From Cheilinus undulatus (lineage: Eukaryota > Chordata > Actinopteri > Labriformes > Labridae): 64,000 bases of DNA. Every line of letters starts with the position of its first letter. Position 1 is the stretch's first letter. The stretch spans positions 10,995,229 to 11,059,228 of the forward strand of contig NC_054877.1 of NCBI RefSeq assembly GCF_018320785.1, written 5' to 3'. The translations under genes and the position numbers were made by a program. Under the pieces are notes generated by a model that saw nothing but the letters and a program-made list of their open reading frames with translations, searched no databases and was not told the origin of the DNA. This document shows positions 44,403 through 56,622 of this stretch, one piece after another.

Positions 44403-45540
44403 CAGCTGGGTCACCTGGGCGAGGGGGTATGATGTTTAAAAACCCGAAATGTATTTAAAACCAGCAATTTCCTCCACTGATGCCTTAAAGAGTCGAGGAA
44501 CTTTCAGAGACAACAACTGCAGCAACTTATCTCTGAAATTAAAAATGAAATCAAAAACACCAAGAGCAACAAACTCTGGGTGCATGTTTGGCTTGAAACC
44601 ATGGCGCTTCAGTATTGCAAAAACAATTTCCTCCCTGGTTTCAAACTCAAATCTCTGCCAACAACATGCAGCAAACTACACCTGCATCATGCAACTAACA
44701 CATACAATGACCATAGGAAGCCATTAGCTTTCAATAACTTGCAACTATCTTAGTTTGCAATGTCTGAATTTGGTTGAAACATAAGAACATTAGAGACAGC
44801 TCGTTCCCAGGTCTCCAGCTCAAGCCTCAACATGCTATAGCTACCACAGCCTCTGCCTGCAAAGATTTCTGAAAGCTGTGGCCTATGCTTGTAACTTTCT
44901 TCATCTGCCAAACAACACAGAGGCTACCTTCAACTGCAGAGCCATTCCCTACCACTGCTACCTCCTTCACACATCTGTGGGAAATGCCTTCAACTGCAAC
45001 TTTATTGTAAAGTAAGCTGATGCTCTGAAAAATTCTCTATCTGCAGGATCTCCAAAGAGACGTCAATCACTAAAGTTGCCTTGCTGTACAAAGACAGCAC
45101 CTTCAATGGCTCCTACAAAAGCATTTGCCAGAAAACTTAAGTAGCTCTTCCAAATTTGTTATCAGCAAGAGCCAAGCATTTACGACACCAAATTTTCCCT
45201 CCTCTGTATTGTGAACAACTGTCAACCTTCACCTTCTGTATGAATCCGTCAGCACAAAACTAATGCCTTTAACTCAAGCCTTCAGCATCAACCAACTATT
45301 TTCACCAGCACCCCATCCCTTGCTCTCCAACCTCTGCCTTGCAGCAGAAGTCACCACCTCCTCCTGCAGTCTCTGAAAAATCAATACCCTCAATGTTTGT
45401 TTCTGCAGGGTCGTCCTTCTCTAACATGAACAATCTGCTCAAGAAGCTGCAGCCAATGCCTTCATATCCTCCATCTACCAGAAGTCAACACTCCACTGCT
45501 CTCTGCCTCCACCTGCTGTTTGCTTTATGAACTGCTACGT
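44403..45540. other. degenerate pyrimidine-rich DNA
   Basis: No gene that I can support. Loose repetition of TGCCTTCAACT, CTCTGCC and CCTCC words, as in 41801-42295. Confidence 0.35.
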
Positions 45541-45553
45541 AAGTTTTGTCCCT

Positions 45554-45792
45554 AACCATGGATCTATGAGACTGAAAGATGACCGTCACCAGGGTCTAAC
45601 CAAGGATGAATGAAGCCATCCTTCGACCTATCTTCGAGACCATAATAGCAACAAAGTCATGTGACTGACCTTAAAAGGCTGCATATAGTGCATTTGGAGC
45701 AGATGCCTCTTCCTCCTGCTTGGAACATCTCAGCCAGTTCCAAGTGACAAGAGATAGTGACTGTCATCGTTCGGTCTCATAGATCCATAGTT
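45554..45792. repeat. inverted repeat, ~35-bp arms
   Basis: ACCATGGATCTATGAGACTG (45555 onward) pairs with CGGTCTCATAGATCCATAGT (45772 onward). About 30 of 35 positions match in inverted orientation across about 170 bp. Such arms are typical of DIRS-type retrotransposon ends, and other DIRS remnants lie nearby. Confidence 0.7.
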
Positions 45793-46792
45793 ATGGACAT
45801 AAATTACAACCTATTTTGACCTCACTCAGACCATCACCATGGTCTAACCATGGGTGAATCATGGCAACAGGGTCGTAAGGAACTTAAGATTCCACCTCGT
45901 CATTATGTTCAGTGGCCGACATGAGAACAGTGGAGCCGATCATTGTCACATTGTCACATTGACTCTGTAAAATCTGGCAAAAGTGCATGGTGTGCTCCAT
46001 GATACTGCTGCACATATGTCACAATAACCTGATTCATGGTCTGAGGACTCCCTACCTTGGGTAGGAAGAATGGATTTGGCCAGAGAGACACCCTGACATT
46101 CTCATGTTTCTACCTTAAACCTTCATCACTCACATAGAGTGCATTTAGCTCCCCCACCTCTTAGCAGAGCACATGGCTAAGAGAAAAGTCATCTTACATG
46201 ATAGAAGTTTAAGAGTCATCTGCTCTTGTGGTTCATATCGAGCCCCAGCCAATGAACTCAACACCAGAGGGAGGTCCCATGATGGTGTTCTCAGACACCT
46301 ACCAGGTCATAAACGGCTGGCCCCCTTGAGGAACTGGGACACTAGAGGGTGCTTCCCTACAGAAAAAAAAAACCCTACCGACTCATGAAACACAGAGATG
46401 GCTGTGGTGTAAACCCTCAAGGTGTTGGCTGCCCTCCCCAACTCCAGGAGAGACTGGAGGAAGTGGAGCATAGAGGCCAGAGGGCAGGTGACAGGGTCCA
46501 GCCCTCTGATCTGGCACCAAGAAGAGAATGGCTTCCATTTCGGTTGGTAATTAGCTCATGTGAAAGATGCCCTGGCATTGTTTATGGTCTCCAAGACAGC
46601 CTCATTCAGATCCTGAGAGGCAGACTGAGGAGGGGCAAGGCCCACAGCTAAGATAGCTGCATTTGGATGTCAGATTTGTCCCACTGCCTGAGAGAGAAGA
46701 TCTGCCCTGAGTGACAGAGGGCAGGGTTTGCCATGCACAAGGCAAAGAAGGGCCAGAAACCTTTGTTTCCTCAGCCAGGGGTACTATTAACA
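45793..46792. other. DIRS-neighbouring DNA, unrecognised
   Basis: No supported gene. Sequence around 46390-46740 may be internal DIRS sequence given the flanking remnants, but no domain can be read. Confidence 0.3.
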
Positions 46793-47095
46793 GAACTTTG
46801 GGTTACCTGACGTAATCCCTGGTTCTTTTTCTAACTTCATTCGGTGTTTCACTATAGGAATTGCTTAGGTGTGACCTGTTTAGAAACTCCAATGACACGT
46901 CTGTCTGTGACAGACAGGTCGGACTGTGCTTGGGGCACACCCCCTCATATTATCACAGTCAACCCGCCTCTGTCAAATCATTCTAGGCAGGTTTCTTACC
47001 ATGCCTGTGCAAGGAGGGATGTGAAGGTGAAACACCTTACTCTGTTTTCAAAGAACCAGGGATTACGTCAAGTGGCCCAAAGTTCTTTTTTTTCT
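46793..47095. repeat. inverted repeat of DIRS type, ~60-bp arms
   Basis: GAACTTTGGGTTACCTGACG...CCTGGTTCTTT at 46793-46850 is inverted at 47028-47095 (AAAGAACCAGGGATTACGTC...CCCAAAGTTC), with about 180 bp between. Inverted termini are characteristic of DIRS retrotransposons, which integrate with a tyrosine recombinase; the fragment of that enzyme follows at 47176. Confidence 0.75.
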
Positions 47096-47175
47096 TCACT
47101 ATGGGAGATATAGACAACTCCCGGATTGCATGAGCATCCTAAAGCCATAAAACATTACAGACTTAGCACCAGTTC

Positions 47176-47487
47176 TCAAAGTGACCCAGGTGCAACTGTC
47201 TCCAGCACTGATTGTGCCACAGATGGCCCTGAAACATCCAGTCTGTAAAATCTGACAAAGGTGTGAGGCAACACCCAGATCTCCGCATCATAGATGTCCT
47301 GCACTGAGACACCTCTAAACAGAGCCCAAGAGGTGGCCATGCTCCTAGTGGAATGGGCCCTCAGGCCTTGAGGGGGCTGCAGGCCCCTAACGTGGTAGGC
47401 CAGAGAGATGGCTTCCACGATCCAGTGGGATAGCCTCTGACGAGATAGTGGCTTGCCCTTATGAGGAGTAGCCCAACAGCTGATCAT
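47176..47487 (-). pseudogene. DIRS-type tyrosine recombinase fragment
   Basis: The minus-strand frame has GLRAHSTRSMATSWA, the R..H..R box of tyrosine recombinases as found in DIRS elements, and LPHTFVRFYRLDV with the catalytic tyrosine. About 100 C-terminal codons remain in one open frame. The N-terminal half, RT and RNase H are absent from this window. DIRS elements use this enzyme instead of an integrase. Confidence 0.85.
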
Positions 47488-47529
47488 TTCTCTTCAACGC
47501 TGCTGTTTTATTCACATACATGTGCAAAG

Positions 47530-47665
47530 CCTGTACTGTTCCGCCTGTCAATCTCCCGCTCCATTCTTCCCTCACTCGTGAACAAGACCCCAAGATACTT
47601 GAACTCCTCCACTTGGGGCAGGATCTCATTCCCAACCTGGAGAGGGCATTCCACCCTTTTCCTAA
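47530..47665 (-). pseudogene. non-LTR retrotransposon RT C-terminal fragment
   Basis: On the minus strand this reads VEEFKYLGVLFTSEGRMERE, followed by IDRR, a conserved block after the RT fingers and palm in several fish LINEs. Only about 45 codons remain. It abuts the DIRS fragment. Confidence 0.75.
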
Positions 47666-49072
47666 TTTAATAATTTAACATTTATTTATTTTTAGTTTGG
47701 GGAGAACTTGAGGATTCATTTTTGATATCACTAATGTTATCGTAGAGTATGTAAGTATTGATCGGGGCTTTTGTTTTGATATATTTGTAGTTTGGAGAGG
47801 ATGGGCGGGCACTGGGGAAGGTGAATGGTTTTTTACCAGGAAGGCATGGGCTAGGAGCACACCAGGAGAACGCCAAAGAGAAACCTTTTGATTTTGAGTG
47901 CGTTTGTTAATTGACAACAGCAAATCACTGCTACAATATATTTAAACTAAAGGAGTAAGCCAGACTCAAAATGTTTGAGGGGCGAAAATGATAACTAGGG
48001 CACCTGCTGTATGCAGTGGGGCACCAGCACACAACCTGCTTATCTGATGTTTATCTATCAACCGGGGCATTAGAGTAGGCACACAATTTTTCAAACATTA
48101 GGTCATGAAGGGGGAGGAATGCCCCTCTCTGAGTCCAGCAGTAAAATAAAGACAGCACCATTTACAAGTATATAGCACATAATCTAAATGCTATATTTTT
48201 CTTTAAAGGGGCTCTATGCAAGATTTAGAAAAATATCAGTGTAGCGACACCGCCGGCCATTAGGCGAACTACAGCAATACTGTGTTGCATGTCCACGACA
48301 GCACGCTCCTTGCTCATGAACGAGCCTCTGGTTTATCAGCTGATACACAAGCAGACCAAGGTGATTTACCGGCATCGTGTATACAGAGGAGGTAAGTGAA
48401 GTGACACTTAAAAGTTCCACCAACTAAAAATTAAAATGAATAAAGCATATTTGAACCTCTAGTGCGGACACGGCACAAAGGCTACTGAAAAAGGACGATA
48501 TTTTTGCGACTATTTCTATGAATGAACAACTTAGCGACTTAGTGCAGCACTGACCAATTTAATTGTCTTTTTACGTGTATAATGTGTGATGTGTATTGAA
48601 TTGGACGCGTTTTAGAGCAGAAGCAACAGGGCTAACGTTGCTTCGGTGCCTCAACCACGGATATCAGATAGCTGACATTATGTGTTTAAGATATTTTACA
48701 AAGTATCAAAACATAAACTCAGTAAGTTGAGTCCAGTGCCAGGAAGCAAGAAAAAGATGAAATATTATCCGGAAAACACCGAATGAGTAATGTGACGTTC
48801 TCGTTGTTTGGATAGCATCTTTGTAAGCAAGCTAACGTGATGTAGCGTATGGTTTATACAGCATAAAACACTACATTGTATTTCATGGTCCAGAGTGATG
48901 CTCAACCTTTTCCACAGAAAGACAGCCATCTCTGGATCGGTTTTTATCCCGAGCGCCGAGCGTAGCTCCCTCTATTTCTCAAATGATCCATCGATATTTA
49001 TCCTCCATTTCCCCCTGTGTCGGTTACACTCTCTTAGCTTGACGGGCTTCAGCAGATAAAACTGTCTTAGTT
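47666..49072. other. unrecognised DNA left of the tandem array
   Basis: No gene that I can name. AGGGGCTCTATGCAAGATTT near 48207 looks like the end of a fish repeat. Sequence from 48440 to 49070 is somewhat CpG-richer. The array starts cleanly after ACTGTCTTAGTT at 49072. Confidence 0.4.
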
Positions 49073-49180
49073 AGGGTTCTAACCCCTCCGGGGGTTAGAA
49101 CCCTATTGTTTTCCTGCCGGTTTATTAGGGTTCTAACCCCGAAGGGGTAGAACCCTATTGTTTTCGTCCCGGTTTATTAT
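49073..49180 (+). repeat. start hairpins of unit 1 (2 copies)
   Basis: The first copy has a perfect 13-bp stem, GGGTTCTAACCCC / GGGGTTAGAACCC, around TCCG. The second is the common form with GGGTTCTAACCCC, GAA and GGGGTAGAACCC. Each is followed by TATTGTTTTC and GGTTTATTA. Confidence 0.9.
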
Positions 49181-51176
49181 TATTTCCGTTCTGCCGCTTG
49201 AGCTAAAATTCCCGTGAGCTGGAATGAGCTAGAAAGCTGAAACTTGGCCAAAACATTGGAAATGATGTGCAGCAACTTTCCATTAATCATGAGCCCGGTC
49301 AGCCACATGGTGGCGCTACAATTAAGGCCTAAAATCTTTTTTTTGGGAAGGCCACGCCCCTCACACCGTGAGTCCGATTGACTTGAAAATCGGCCCACAG
49401 ATGCAGCTCAATGTGCTCTACAAAAAAGCCAATTGGACCCCTAAAGTCCGCCTAATTAGATTTTTGGCTAATTAGCATAATTTGAAAAACAGTCAAATGA
49501 ATAGAAGTCGGGAAATATTTACCCTATCAGCACCAAATTTGGCACATGGCCTCGGGGGACAAAAAGTCAAATTTCTATTATCGATGAGCCTGATCCGTTC
49601 AAAAACATGGCCGCTAGACCCCGAAATATCTTTGCTACTGGGCGGAGCCAACAAATGATTGGTCAGAACTCTCACACCTTTTGCCCGATCATCACCAAAT
49701 TTGGTATGTAGGTTCACAACAGGACTGGGAAGCTGCCTGTCAAAGCGTTTTGAGCTCAACCCATAGGGGGCGCTATAAACACCACATGTCTATATCTCAA
49801 AGACCATTGGTTGGAATTTCACCAAATTTGGTGTGCATGTTCTAGGGGCGAGTATTAACTAAAATGTTAAGCAGCATATTTATTGGTGAAAGTGGGCGTG
49901 GCCTATTCATCATTAAGTACCTTTTCTTCATTTGTGGTGAGCTGGAATGACCTAGAGACACCAATCTTTGTACGTCAAGTATAAATGATGTGTAAATGCT
50001 GCTCCTAAAATTTGAGCCGAATCGGCCTAAAGGGGGCGCTATAACGTAGAGTGCAAAACTTCAAAAGCCCCGCCCCCACACACAGCAAGTGCTGTTGACT
50101 TGAAATTTCTCACACAGCTTCACCTGATAGGTCTCTACAAAAAAGCCTCTTGCACCATCAACGCCGTTATTACGGATTTTTGGCTAATATGCATAATGCT
50201 AAAAACAGTCAAATGAATAGAACTTTTGCAAAATTAATGCTATCTACACCAATGTTGGTATGTGGCATCGGGGGACCGAGATGCTCATTTCTATTGCAGA
50301 AGAGCACAATCGGTTGAAAAACGTAGCCGGGTCAATCCGAGTATTGAGTGCCATTTGAGTCGCCATGCCATAATGTGGTGTATTTTGTGTAAAAGTGGGC
50401 TAATATTTATTTTGAAAATATCTTGTTACATGGTTAACTCCCCTCTACCATAAAACACAACCATATATACACAGGATGACTTAACCCTTTAAAACCCACC
50501 ATTATGCCAGTCCGCCAGGAAATATTCTTAGATTTTTACATACTGTAGTGGCATTTTTGGCAGTATTTTTGTTTGCTTAACATCAAAAAAACCCTTATAT
50601 CCCAAATTTTAATAATATGTATTGACTTAAGTATTAACTACTACAATAAATTGTTTAAAAGTGCAATAAACCTAAAAAAATGAAAATCGTTTTTGTTTTT
50701 TCACATATATTTCAAAATACAGAAATTGCACAGCTGTATCCCTCAAATTTGTCAATGTAAAAAAGTTGCACGATATCCTTTGGAACCACAGGAAATTTAT
50801 TTGGAGTCTCTACATAACTTGCTTTGTGAGATATAGTCAATTTTGTAACCTTTAACAAAAACTGAGCCGTATCCTCCTGACTACCAGGAAAAAAAATGTT
50901 GTCCATTCACATGTTTTGTAAATCCCCCAATCTTTGTAAGGTACTTAGAATACTGAAAATATTTTTTGGAAAAAAAAATAGTTTTCATTTTTAAGATGTC
51001 ATGAATGCCATACATGTGAAAACGAATCTTGATGGCAATCAGTTATTCCCAAAGAAAATAGCAAAAAGTCAATATAAGAATGAGTTTAACATCCACATAA
51101 CTGTCCATCATCACTTTTTTTTTGTTTTGCTTTGTTTTGCTCATTTGGTATGACACTTCAAAAAGCAATTTCCTGA

Positions 51177-51617
51177 GCCTGTGATGTTGCCCTCTGAGCC
51201 TGTGATGACCCCCTCTGTGCCTGTGATGAGGCCCTCTGAGCCTGTGATGTTGCCCTCTGAGCCTGTGATGAGGCCCCCTGAGCCTGTGATAAGGCCCTCT
51301 GAGCCTGCAATGACCCCCTCTGTACCTGTGATGTGCACTTCAAAGCCTGTGATGAGGCCCTCTGAGCCTGCAATGACCCCCTCTGAACCTGTGATGTGCA
51401 CTTCAGAGCCTGTGATTAGGCCCTCTGAGCCTGCAATGACCCCCTCTGAGCCTGTGATGTTGCCCTCTTAGCCTGTGATGTTGCCCTCTGAGCATTTGAT
51501 TTGACCTTCTGAGCCTGTGATGTGCCCTTCTGAGTCAGCAATGACCCCCTCTGAGCCTGTGATTTGACCTTCTGAGCCTGCAGTGACCCCTTTTGAGCCT
51601 GTGATGACCCCTTCTGC
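51177..51617 (+). repeat. 21-bp minisatellite in unit 1 (21 copies)
   Basis: Twenty-one units of exactly 21 bp, of the form GCCTGTGATGTTGCCCTCTG plus A, with variants in the second half. Because 21 is divisible by three, long repetitive open frames appear on both strands. These are not evidence of a protein. Confidence 0.95.
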
Positions 51618-51888
51618 TCTGAAACATGGTGAATGTGTGAAATGTTAGTGTAACTCCCCAGGTTTTACATGCAAAAGGAATGATTGATCTATCTTATGCA
51701 GTTTCAAATCTATCCACAATCAAAAATGGATATGCTTACTTTGGTGTCTTAGCCAACCCTATGCTGGGATCTATAGGGTTAAATCACCACATGTGTTCAT
51801 TAGGTATTTGTAACCCAGTTGTATATTTTAATATAGGTTTCCCTGTATAACATCTAAGCTGCCGCTTTAATTATCACGTCCTTTGAAA

Positions 51889-51898
51889 TCTCGCGAGA
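51889..51898. promoter_or_regulatory. TCTCGCGAGA element, unit 1
   Basis: A perfect 10-bp palindrome known as the CGCG element of vertebrate CpG-island promoters and bound by BANP. It lies 38 bp before an ATG and about 110 bp before a splice-donor-like CAG/GTAACT. Confidence 0.6.
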
Positions 51899-51926
51899 CT
51901 TGAGGTCACGAGAGTTGCGCTGCTCC

Positions 51927-52147
51927 ATGCGGGATATACCAGACAGACTCTCTATCGCTTATCAGGTGTGTGGGGGAAGCAGGACCATGAGCAGCTGCAG
52001 GTAACTTAGTTAGCCCTTTAAGATCACTCGTTTTTCTATCTAAAATGATCCGGTTTTAACCGTTGTGCTCCTCAACTTGTAGATGCGTCCACTGCCGATG
52101 AAAAACTCTCCGACTGTGATTCGTGTTACAAGTAAACAAAGGAATTG
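51927..52147 (+). other. two exon-like blocks of a possible captured transcript, unit 1
   Basis: Block 1 ends at 52000 in GCTGCAG before GTAACT. Block 2, 52083-52147, follows CTCAACTTGTAG and ends before GTGAGTGTC. Spliced, an ATG at 51927 would give a 30-codon frame starting MRDIPDRLSIAYQV and ending at a TGA in block 2. The 82-bp intron is short but normal for fish. Units 2 and 3 keep the same sites and frame. Possible third-exon acceptors lie at 52613 (TTTTCTTAG) and 52663 (CTTGTTCAG). I do not recognise the peptide. A captured promoter and 5' exons of a host gene are an inference. Confidence 0.35.
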
Positions 52148-53642
52148 GTGAGTGTCACGGCGCTAATGCTAACCGGCGCTAATGCTAATCGGCGCTAGCA
52201 TTTGTTTATGCATCTAATGTGTTTCTGTGGTGATATCCAGCTAATGCTAGCCCAGTATTTCCGTGTATTACCCAGTCAATTGTTGTGGTGGTGTTTAGTG
52301 CTGGTTGTGCTGCTCTATAGCTTAAGTGGCTACTTTGTCTTATTGTTGACATGTCTCTTGCATTTAATGTGACTTGCTGTCACTGGTTTATTGAATGACC
52401 TTGGTCTAATGTTTTATTAGCTACATTCAAGCATTGAATTAACACCTAATCATTATTATATGCCTGAAGTATTAATATGCAATTATGGTAGCTGTATCTG
52501 CACTTAATTGCACTTTATTATCAAAAAGATGGTGCTGCAGAAATACTTGTGTATCAATAATGTACATCTCCAAGCTGATTACAATCAGTCATATTTGCTA
52601 TTTATTTTCTTAGGCATTTGTTTTGTGTACACAAGTTATTTATACATGCATGTTCTTGTTCAGGCCAGGTTTTGTGGGGGTTTAGGGGTAAGACCTGCCG
52701 ATTGGAAACAACCCAGCAGCCCAGCCTGTGAACTCTCCTCACTCTGACAACCTACACCTGGATGTGCGGTAGGAGGCTCTGCAGCCGATCCTTTCACTCA
52801 CTCCCACCACCTCCAACGTGCTCGGGACCCTTTTAAAGGACCCCTGTCCTCTTGGGTTATTTGGAGTAGAAATGTTCTCTGGAACTGGACCATTGAACTG
52901 ACTAAACTCTTCTTTTGCGTTGTGTGGATTCTAAACGTTCTGACGGGGATTGCAGAAGCATAAATGAACTCTTACTGTACCTTGTGTGTATCAAATGTTA
53001 ACTATTAACTTCCTCAAGTGCACTTGAACTGTATATATTGTACATATTAATCAATAACACCTGGTATTTTGGTAGCACCGCACAATTTGTCCTGTTTTCA
53101 TTTTGGCACAATATTATTTCCTCCTAGAGTGAACTGAATCTTCTGATCATTTTAATTGGGTCATAGTATTACTCAATTGTAACTGCTAATTGCGATCAAT
53201 ACACCCTATACAAGTGTTACATATTTCTTTGATACATGTCAACATAAAGTGAGATGTGTGTGTCACAGTTAGGAGCACGTAATGGGAGAAGTGACGTTGT
53301 CTTTCTGAAATTTGGCCCATAAAATGTCACTACAGCGGCACTGGTGAAGAGTGCTGTCAAAGAGGGAGCAACGACAGCTGTTTTTGATTGTGTTCATGTG
53401 TGAGAAGCTTGACCTACATGTATATGTTGATCCAAACATGCTGACATCATGGACTGCTACTTTGTTGCATTCACTTTCTGAAGCTCTGTAGGATCTTGGA
53501 GATGGTTCTCAGGAAAGGGGTTTTCCTTGCTTCTTTTTGGCTAAACCGTGTGCTTGACCGCTCACGTATTGCTTCTGGGAGGCGTGGAGCCCAGGGGCTG
53601 ACTGAATATAGGGCTGGTCTTGGCCGTTGGAAAGGGCGGAAA

Positions 53643-53676
53643 GGGTTAGAACCCGCCAATAGCCGCTTGCGGCTAT
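53643..53676 (+). repeat. right-end motif and terminal hairpin, unit 1
   Basis: GGGTTAGAACCC (53643-53654) is the exact reverse complement of the start motif GGGTTCTAACCC. It is followed by ATAGCCG, CTTG, CGGCTAT (53659-53676), a 7-bp perfect stem four bases from the unit boundary. Confidence 0.9.
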
Positions 53677-53680
53677 ATTT

Positions 53681-54190
53681 AGGGTTCTAACCCCGAAGGG
53701 GTAGAACCCTATTGTTTTCCTGCCGGTTTATTATTAGGGTTCTAACCCCGAAGGGGTAGAACCCTATTGTTTTCCTGCCGGTTTATTAGGGTTCTAACCC
53801 CGAAGGGGTAGAACCCTATTGTTTTCCTGCCGGTTTATTATTATTATTATTATTAGGGTTCTAACCCCGAAGGGGTAGAACCCTATTGTTTTCCTGCCGG
53901 TTTATTATTATTAGGGTTCTAACCCCGAAGGGGTAGAACCCTATTGTTTTCGTCCCGGTTTATTAGGGTTCTAACCCCGAAGGGGTAGAACCCTATTGTT
54001 TTCCTGCCGGTTTATTAGGGTTCTAACCCCGAAGGGGTAGAACCCTATTGTTTTCCTCCCGGTTTATTATTATTAGGGTTCTAACCCCGAAGGGGTAGAA
54101 CCCTATTGTTTTCCTGCCGGTTTATTATTAGGGTTCTAACCCCCGGAGGGGGTAGAACCCTATTGTTTTCCTGCCGGTTTATTATTATTT
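53681..54190 (+). repeat. start hairpin array of unit 2 (9 copies)
   Basis: Copies begin at 53681, 53736, 53788, 53855, 53913, 53965, 54017, 54075 and 54130, spaced 52-67 bp. The length varies through TTA repeats after GCCGGTTTATT. The last copy has CCCCC paired with GGGGG around GGA. Confidence 0.93.
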
Positions 54191-56173
54191 TTCTCCTGCC
54201 GGTTGAGCTCAAATTCCCGTGAGCTGGAATGAGCTAGAAAGCTGAAACTTGGCCAAAACATTGGAAATGATGTGCAGCAACTTTCCATAAATCATGAGCC
54301 CGGTCAGCCACATGGTGGCGCTACAATTAAGGCCTAAAATCTTTTTTTTGAGAAGGCCACGCCCCTCACACCGTGAGTCCGATTGACTTGAAAATCGGCC
54401 CACAGATGCAGCTCAATGTGCTCTACAAAAAAGCCTCTGGGACCCCTAAAGTCCGCCTAATTAGATTTTTGGCTAATTAGCATAATTTGAAAAACAGTCA
54501 AATGAATAGAAGTCGGGAAATATTTACCCTATCAGCACCAAATTTGGCACATGGCCTCAGGAGACAAAATGTCAAATTTCTATTATCGATGAGCCTGATC
54601 CGCTCAAAAACATGGCCGCTAGACCCCGAAATATCTTTGCTACTGGGCGGAGCCAACAAATGATTGGTCAGAACTCCCACACCTTTTGCCCGATCATCAC
54701 CAAATTGGGTATGTAGGTTCACAACAGGACTGGGAAGCTGCCTGTGTAAGCGTTTTGAGCTCAACCCATAGGGGGCGCTATAAACACCACATGTCTATAA
54801 CTCAAAGACCATTGGTTGGAATTTCACCAAATTTGGTGTGCATGTTCTAGGGGCGAGTATTAACTAATGTGTTGAGCAGCATATTTTTTGGTGAAAGTGG
54901 GCGTGGCCTATTCATCATTAAGTACCTTTTCTTCATTTGTGGTGAGCTGGAATGACCTAGAGACACCAATCTTTGTACGTCAAGTATGAATGACGTCTAA
55001 ATGCTGCTCCTAAAATTTGAGCCCAATCGGCCTAAAGGGGGCGCTATAACATAGAGTGCAAAACTTCAAAAGCCCCGCCCCCACAAACAGCAAGTGCTGT
55101 TGACTTGAAATTTCTCACACAGCTTCACCTGATAGGTCTCTACAAAAAAGCCTCTTGCACCACTAACGCCGTTATTACGGATTTTTGGCTAATATGCATA
55201 ATGCTAAAAACAGTCAAATGAATAGAACTTTTGCAAAATTGATGCTATCCACACAAATGTTGGTATGTGGCATCGGGAGACCGAGACGCTCATTTCTATT
55301 ACAGAAGAGCACAATCGGTTGAAAATCGTAGCCGGGTCAATCCGAGTATTGGGTGCCATTTGAGTCGCCATGCCATAATGTGGTGTATTTTGTATAAAAG
55401 TGGGCTAATATTTATTTTGAAAATATCTTGTTACATGGTTAACTCCCCTCTACCATAAAACACAACCATATATACACAGGATCAATTAACCCTTTAAAAC
55501 CCACCATTATGCGAGTCCGCCAGGACATATTCTTAGATTTTTACATACTGTAGTGGCATTATTGGGAATATTTTTGTTCGCTTAACATCAAAAAAACCCT
55601 TATATCCCAAATTTTAATAATATGAATCGACTTAAGTCTTAATTACTACAATAAATTGCTTAAAAGTGCAATAAACCTAAAAAAATGAAAATCGCTGTTG
55701 TTTTTTTCACATATATTTCAAAATACAGAAATTGCACAACTGTATCCCTCAAATTTGTCAATGTAAAAAAGTTGCACAATATCCTTTGGAACCACAGGAA
55801 ATTGATTTGGAGTCTCTACATAACTTGCTTTTTGAGATACAGTCAATTTTGTAACCTTTAACAAAAACCAAGCCATATCCTCCTGACTACCAGGAAAAAA
55901 AATGTTGTCCATTCACATGTTTTGTAAATCCCCCAATCTTTGTAAGGTACTTAGAATACTGAAAACATTTTTTGGAAAAAAAAAAAAGTTTTTATTTTTA
56001 AGATATCATAAATGCCATACATGTGAAAACGAATCTTGATGGCAATCAGTTATTCCCAAAGAAAATACCAAAAAGTCAATATAAGAATGAGTTTAACATC
56101 CACATAACTGTCCATCATCACTTTTGTTTTGTTTTGCTCATTTGGTATGACACTTCAAAAAGCAATTTCCTGA

Positions 56174-56341
56174 GCCTGTGATGTTGCCCTCTGAGCCTGT
56201 GATGAGGCCCTCTGAGCCTGTGATAAGGCTCTCTGAGCCTGCAATGACCCCCTCTGAGCCTGTGATGTTGCCCTCTTAGCCTGTGATGTTGCCCTCTGAG
56301 TCTGCAGTGACCCCCTCTGAGCCTGTGATGACCCCTTCTGC
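56174..56341 (+). repeat. 21-bp minisatellite in unit 2 (8 copies)
   Basis: Eight 21-bp units in the same position relative to unit boundaries, beginning and ending with the same flanks (AATTTCCTGA and TCTGAAACATGG). Confidence 0.95.
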
Positions 56342-56612
56342 TCTGAAACATGGTGAATGTGTGAAATGTTAGTGTAACTCCCCAGGTTTTACATGCGAAA
56401 GGAATGATTGATCTATCTTATGTAGTTTCAAATCTATCCACAATCAAAAATAGATATGCTTACTTTGGTATCTTAGCCAACCCTACGCTGGGATCTATAG
56501 GGTTAAATCACCACATGTGTTCATTAGGTATTTGTAACCCAGTTGTATATTTTAATATAGGTTTCCCTGTTTAACATCAAAGCTGCCGCTTTAATTATCA
56601 CGTCCTTTGAAA

Positions 56613-56622
56613 TCTCGCGAGA
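56613..56622. promoter_or_regulatory. TCTCGCGAGA element, unit 2
   Basis: Same palindrome at the same place in unit 2, with intact flanks. Confidence 0.6.

Larger units (their letters stand above)
49073..53680 (+). mobile_element. tandem Helentron-like unit 1 (complete, 4608 bp)
   Basis: Begins AGGGTTCTAACCCC and ends with GGGTTAGAACCC, CGCCA, and the hairpin ATAGCCGCTTGCGGCTAT followed by ATTT. The start motif and the subterminal end motif are reverse complements, and only the right end has the extra terminal hairpin. This asymmetry is known for Helentron/Helitron2 rolling-circle transposons, which insert at TT; T residues flank the junctions here. No Rep/helicase frame is present, so it would be non-autonomous. 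Order inside: 2 start hairpins, two related ~360-bp blocks 730 bp apart, AT-rich DNA, a 21-bp minisatellite, a TCTCGCGAGA promoter element, exon-like blocks, and the right end. The class assignment is inference. Confidence 0.65.

Noticed and set aside
51141..51471. Repetitive open frames with SEPVM or ITGSEG periods
   Set aside because: Produced by the 21-bp minisatellite, whose length is a multiple of three.
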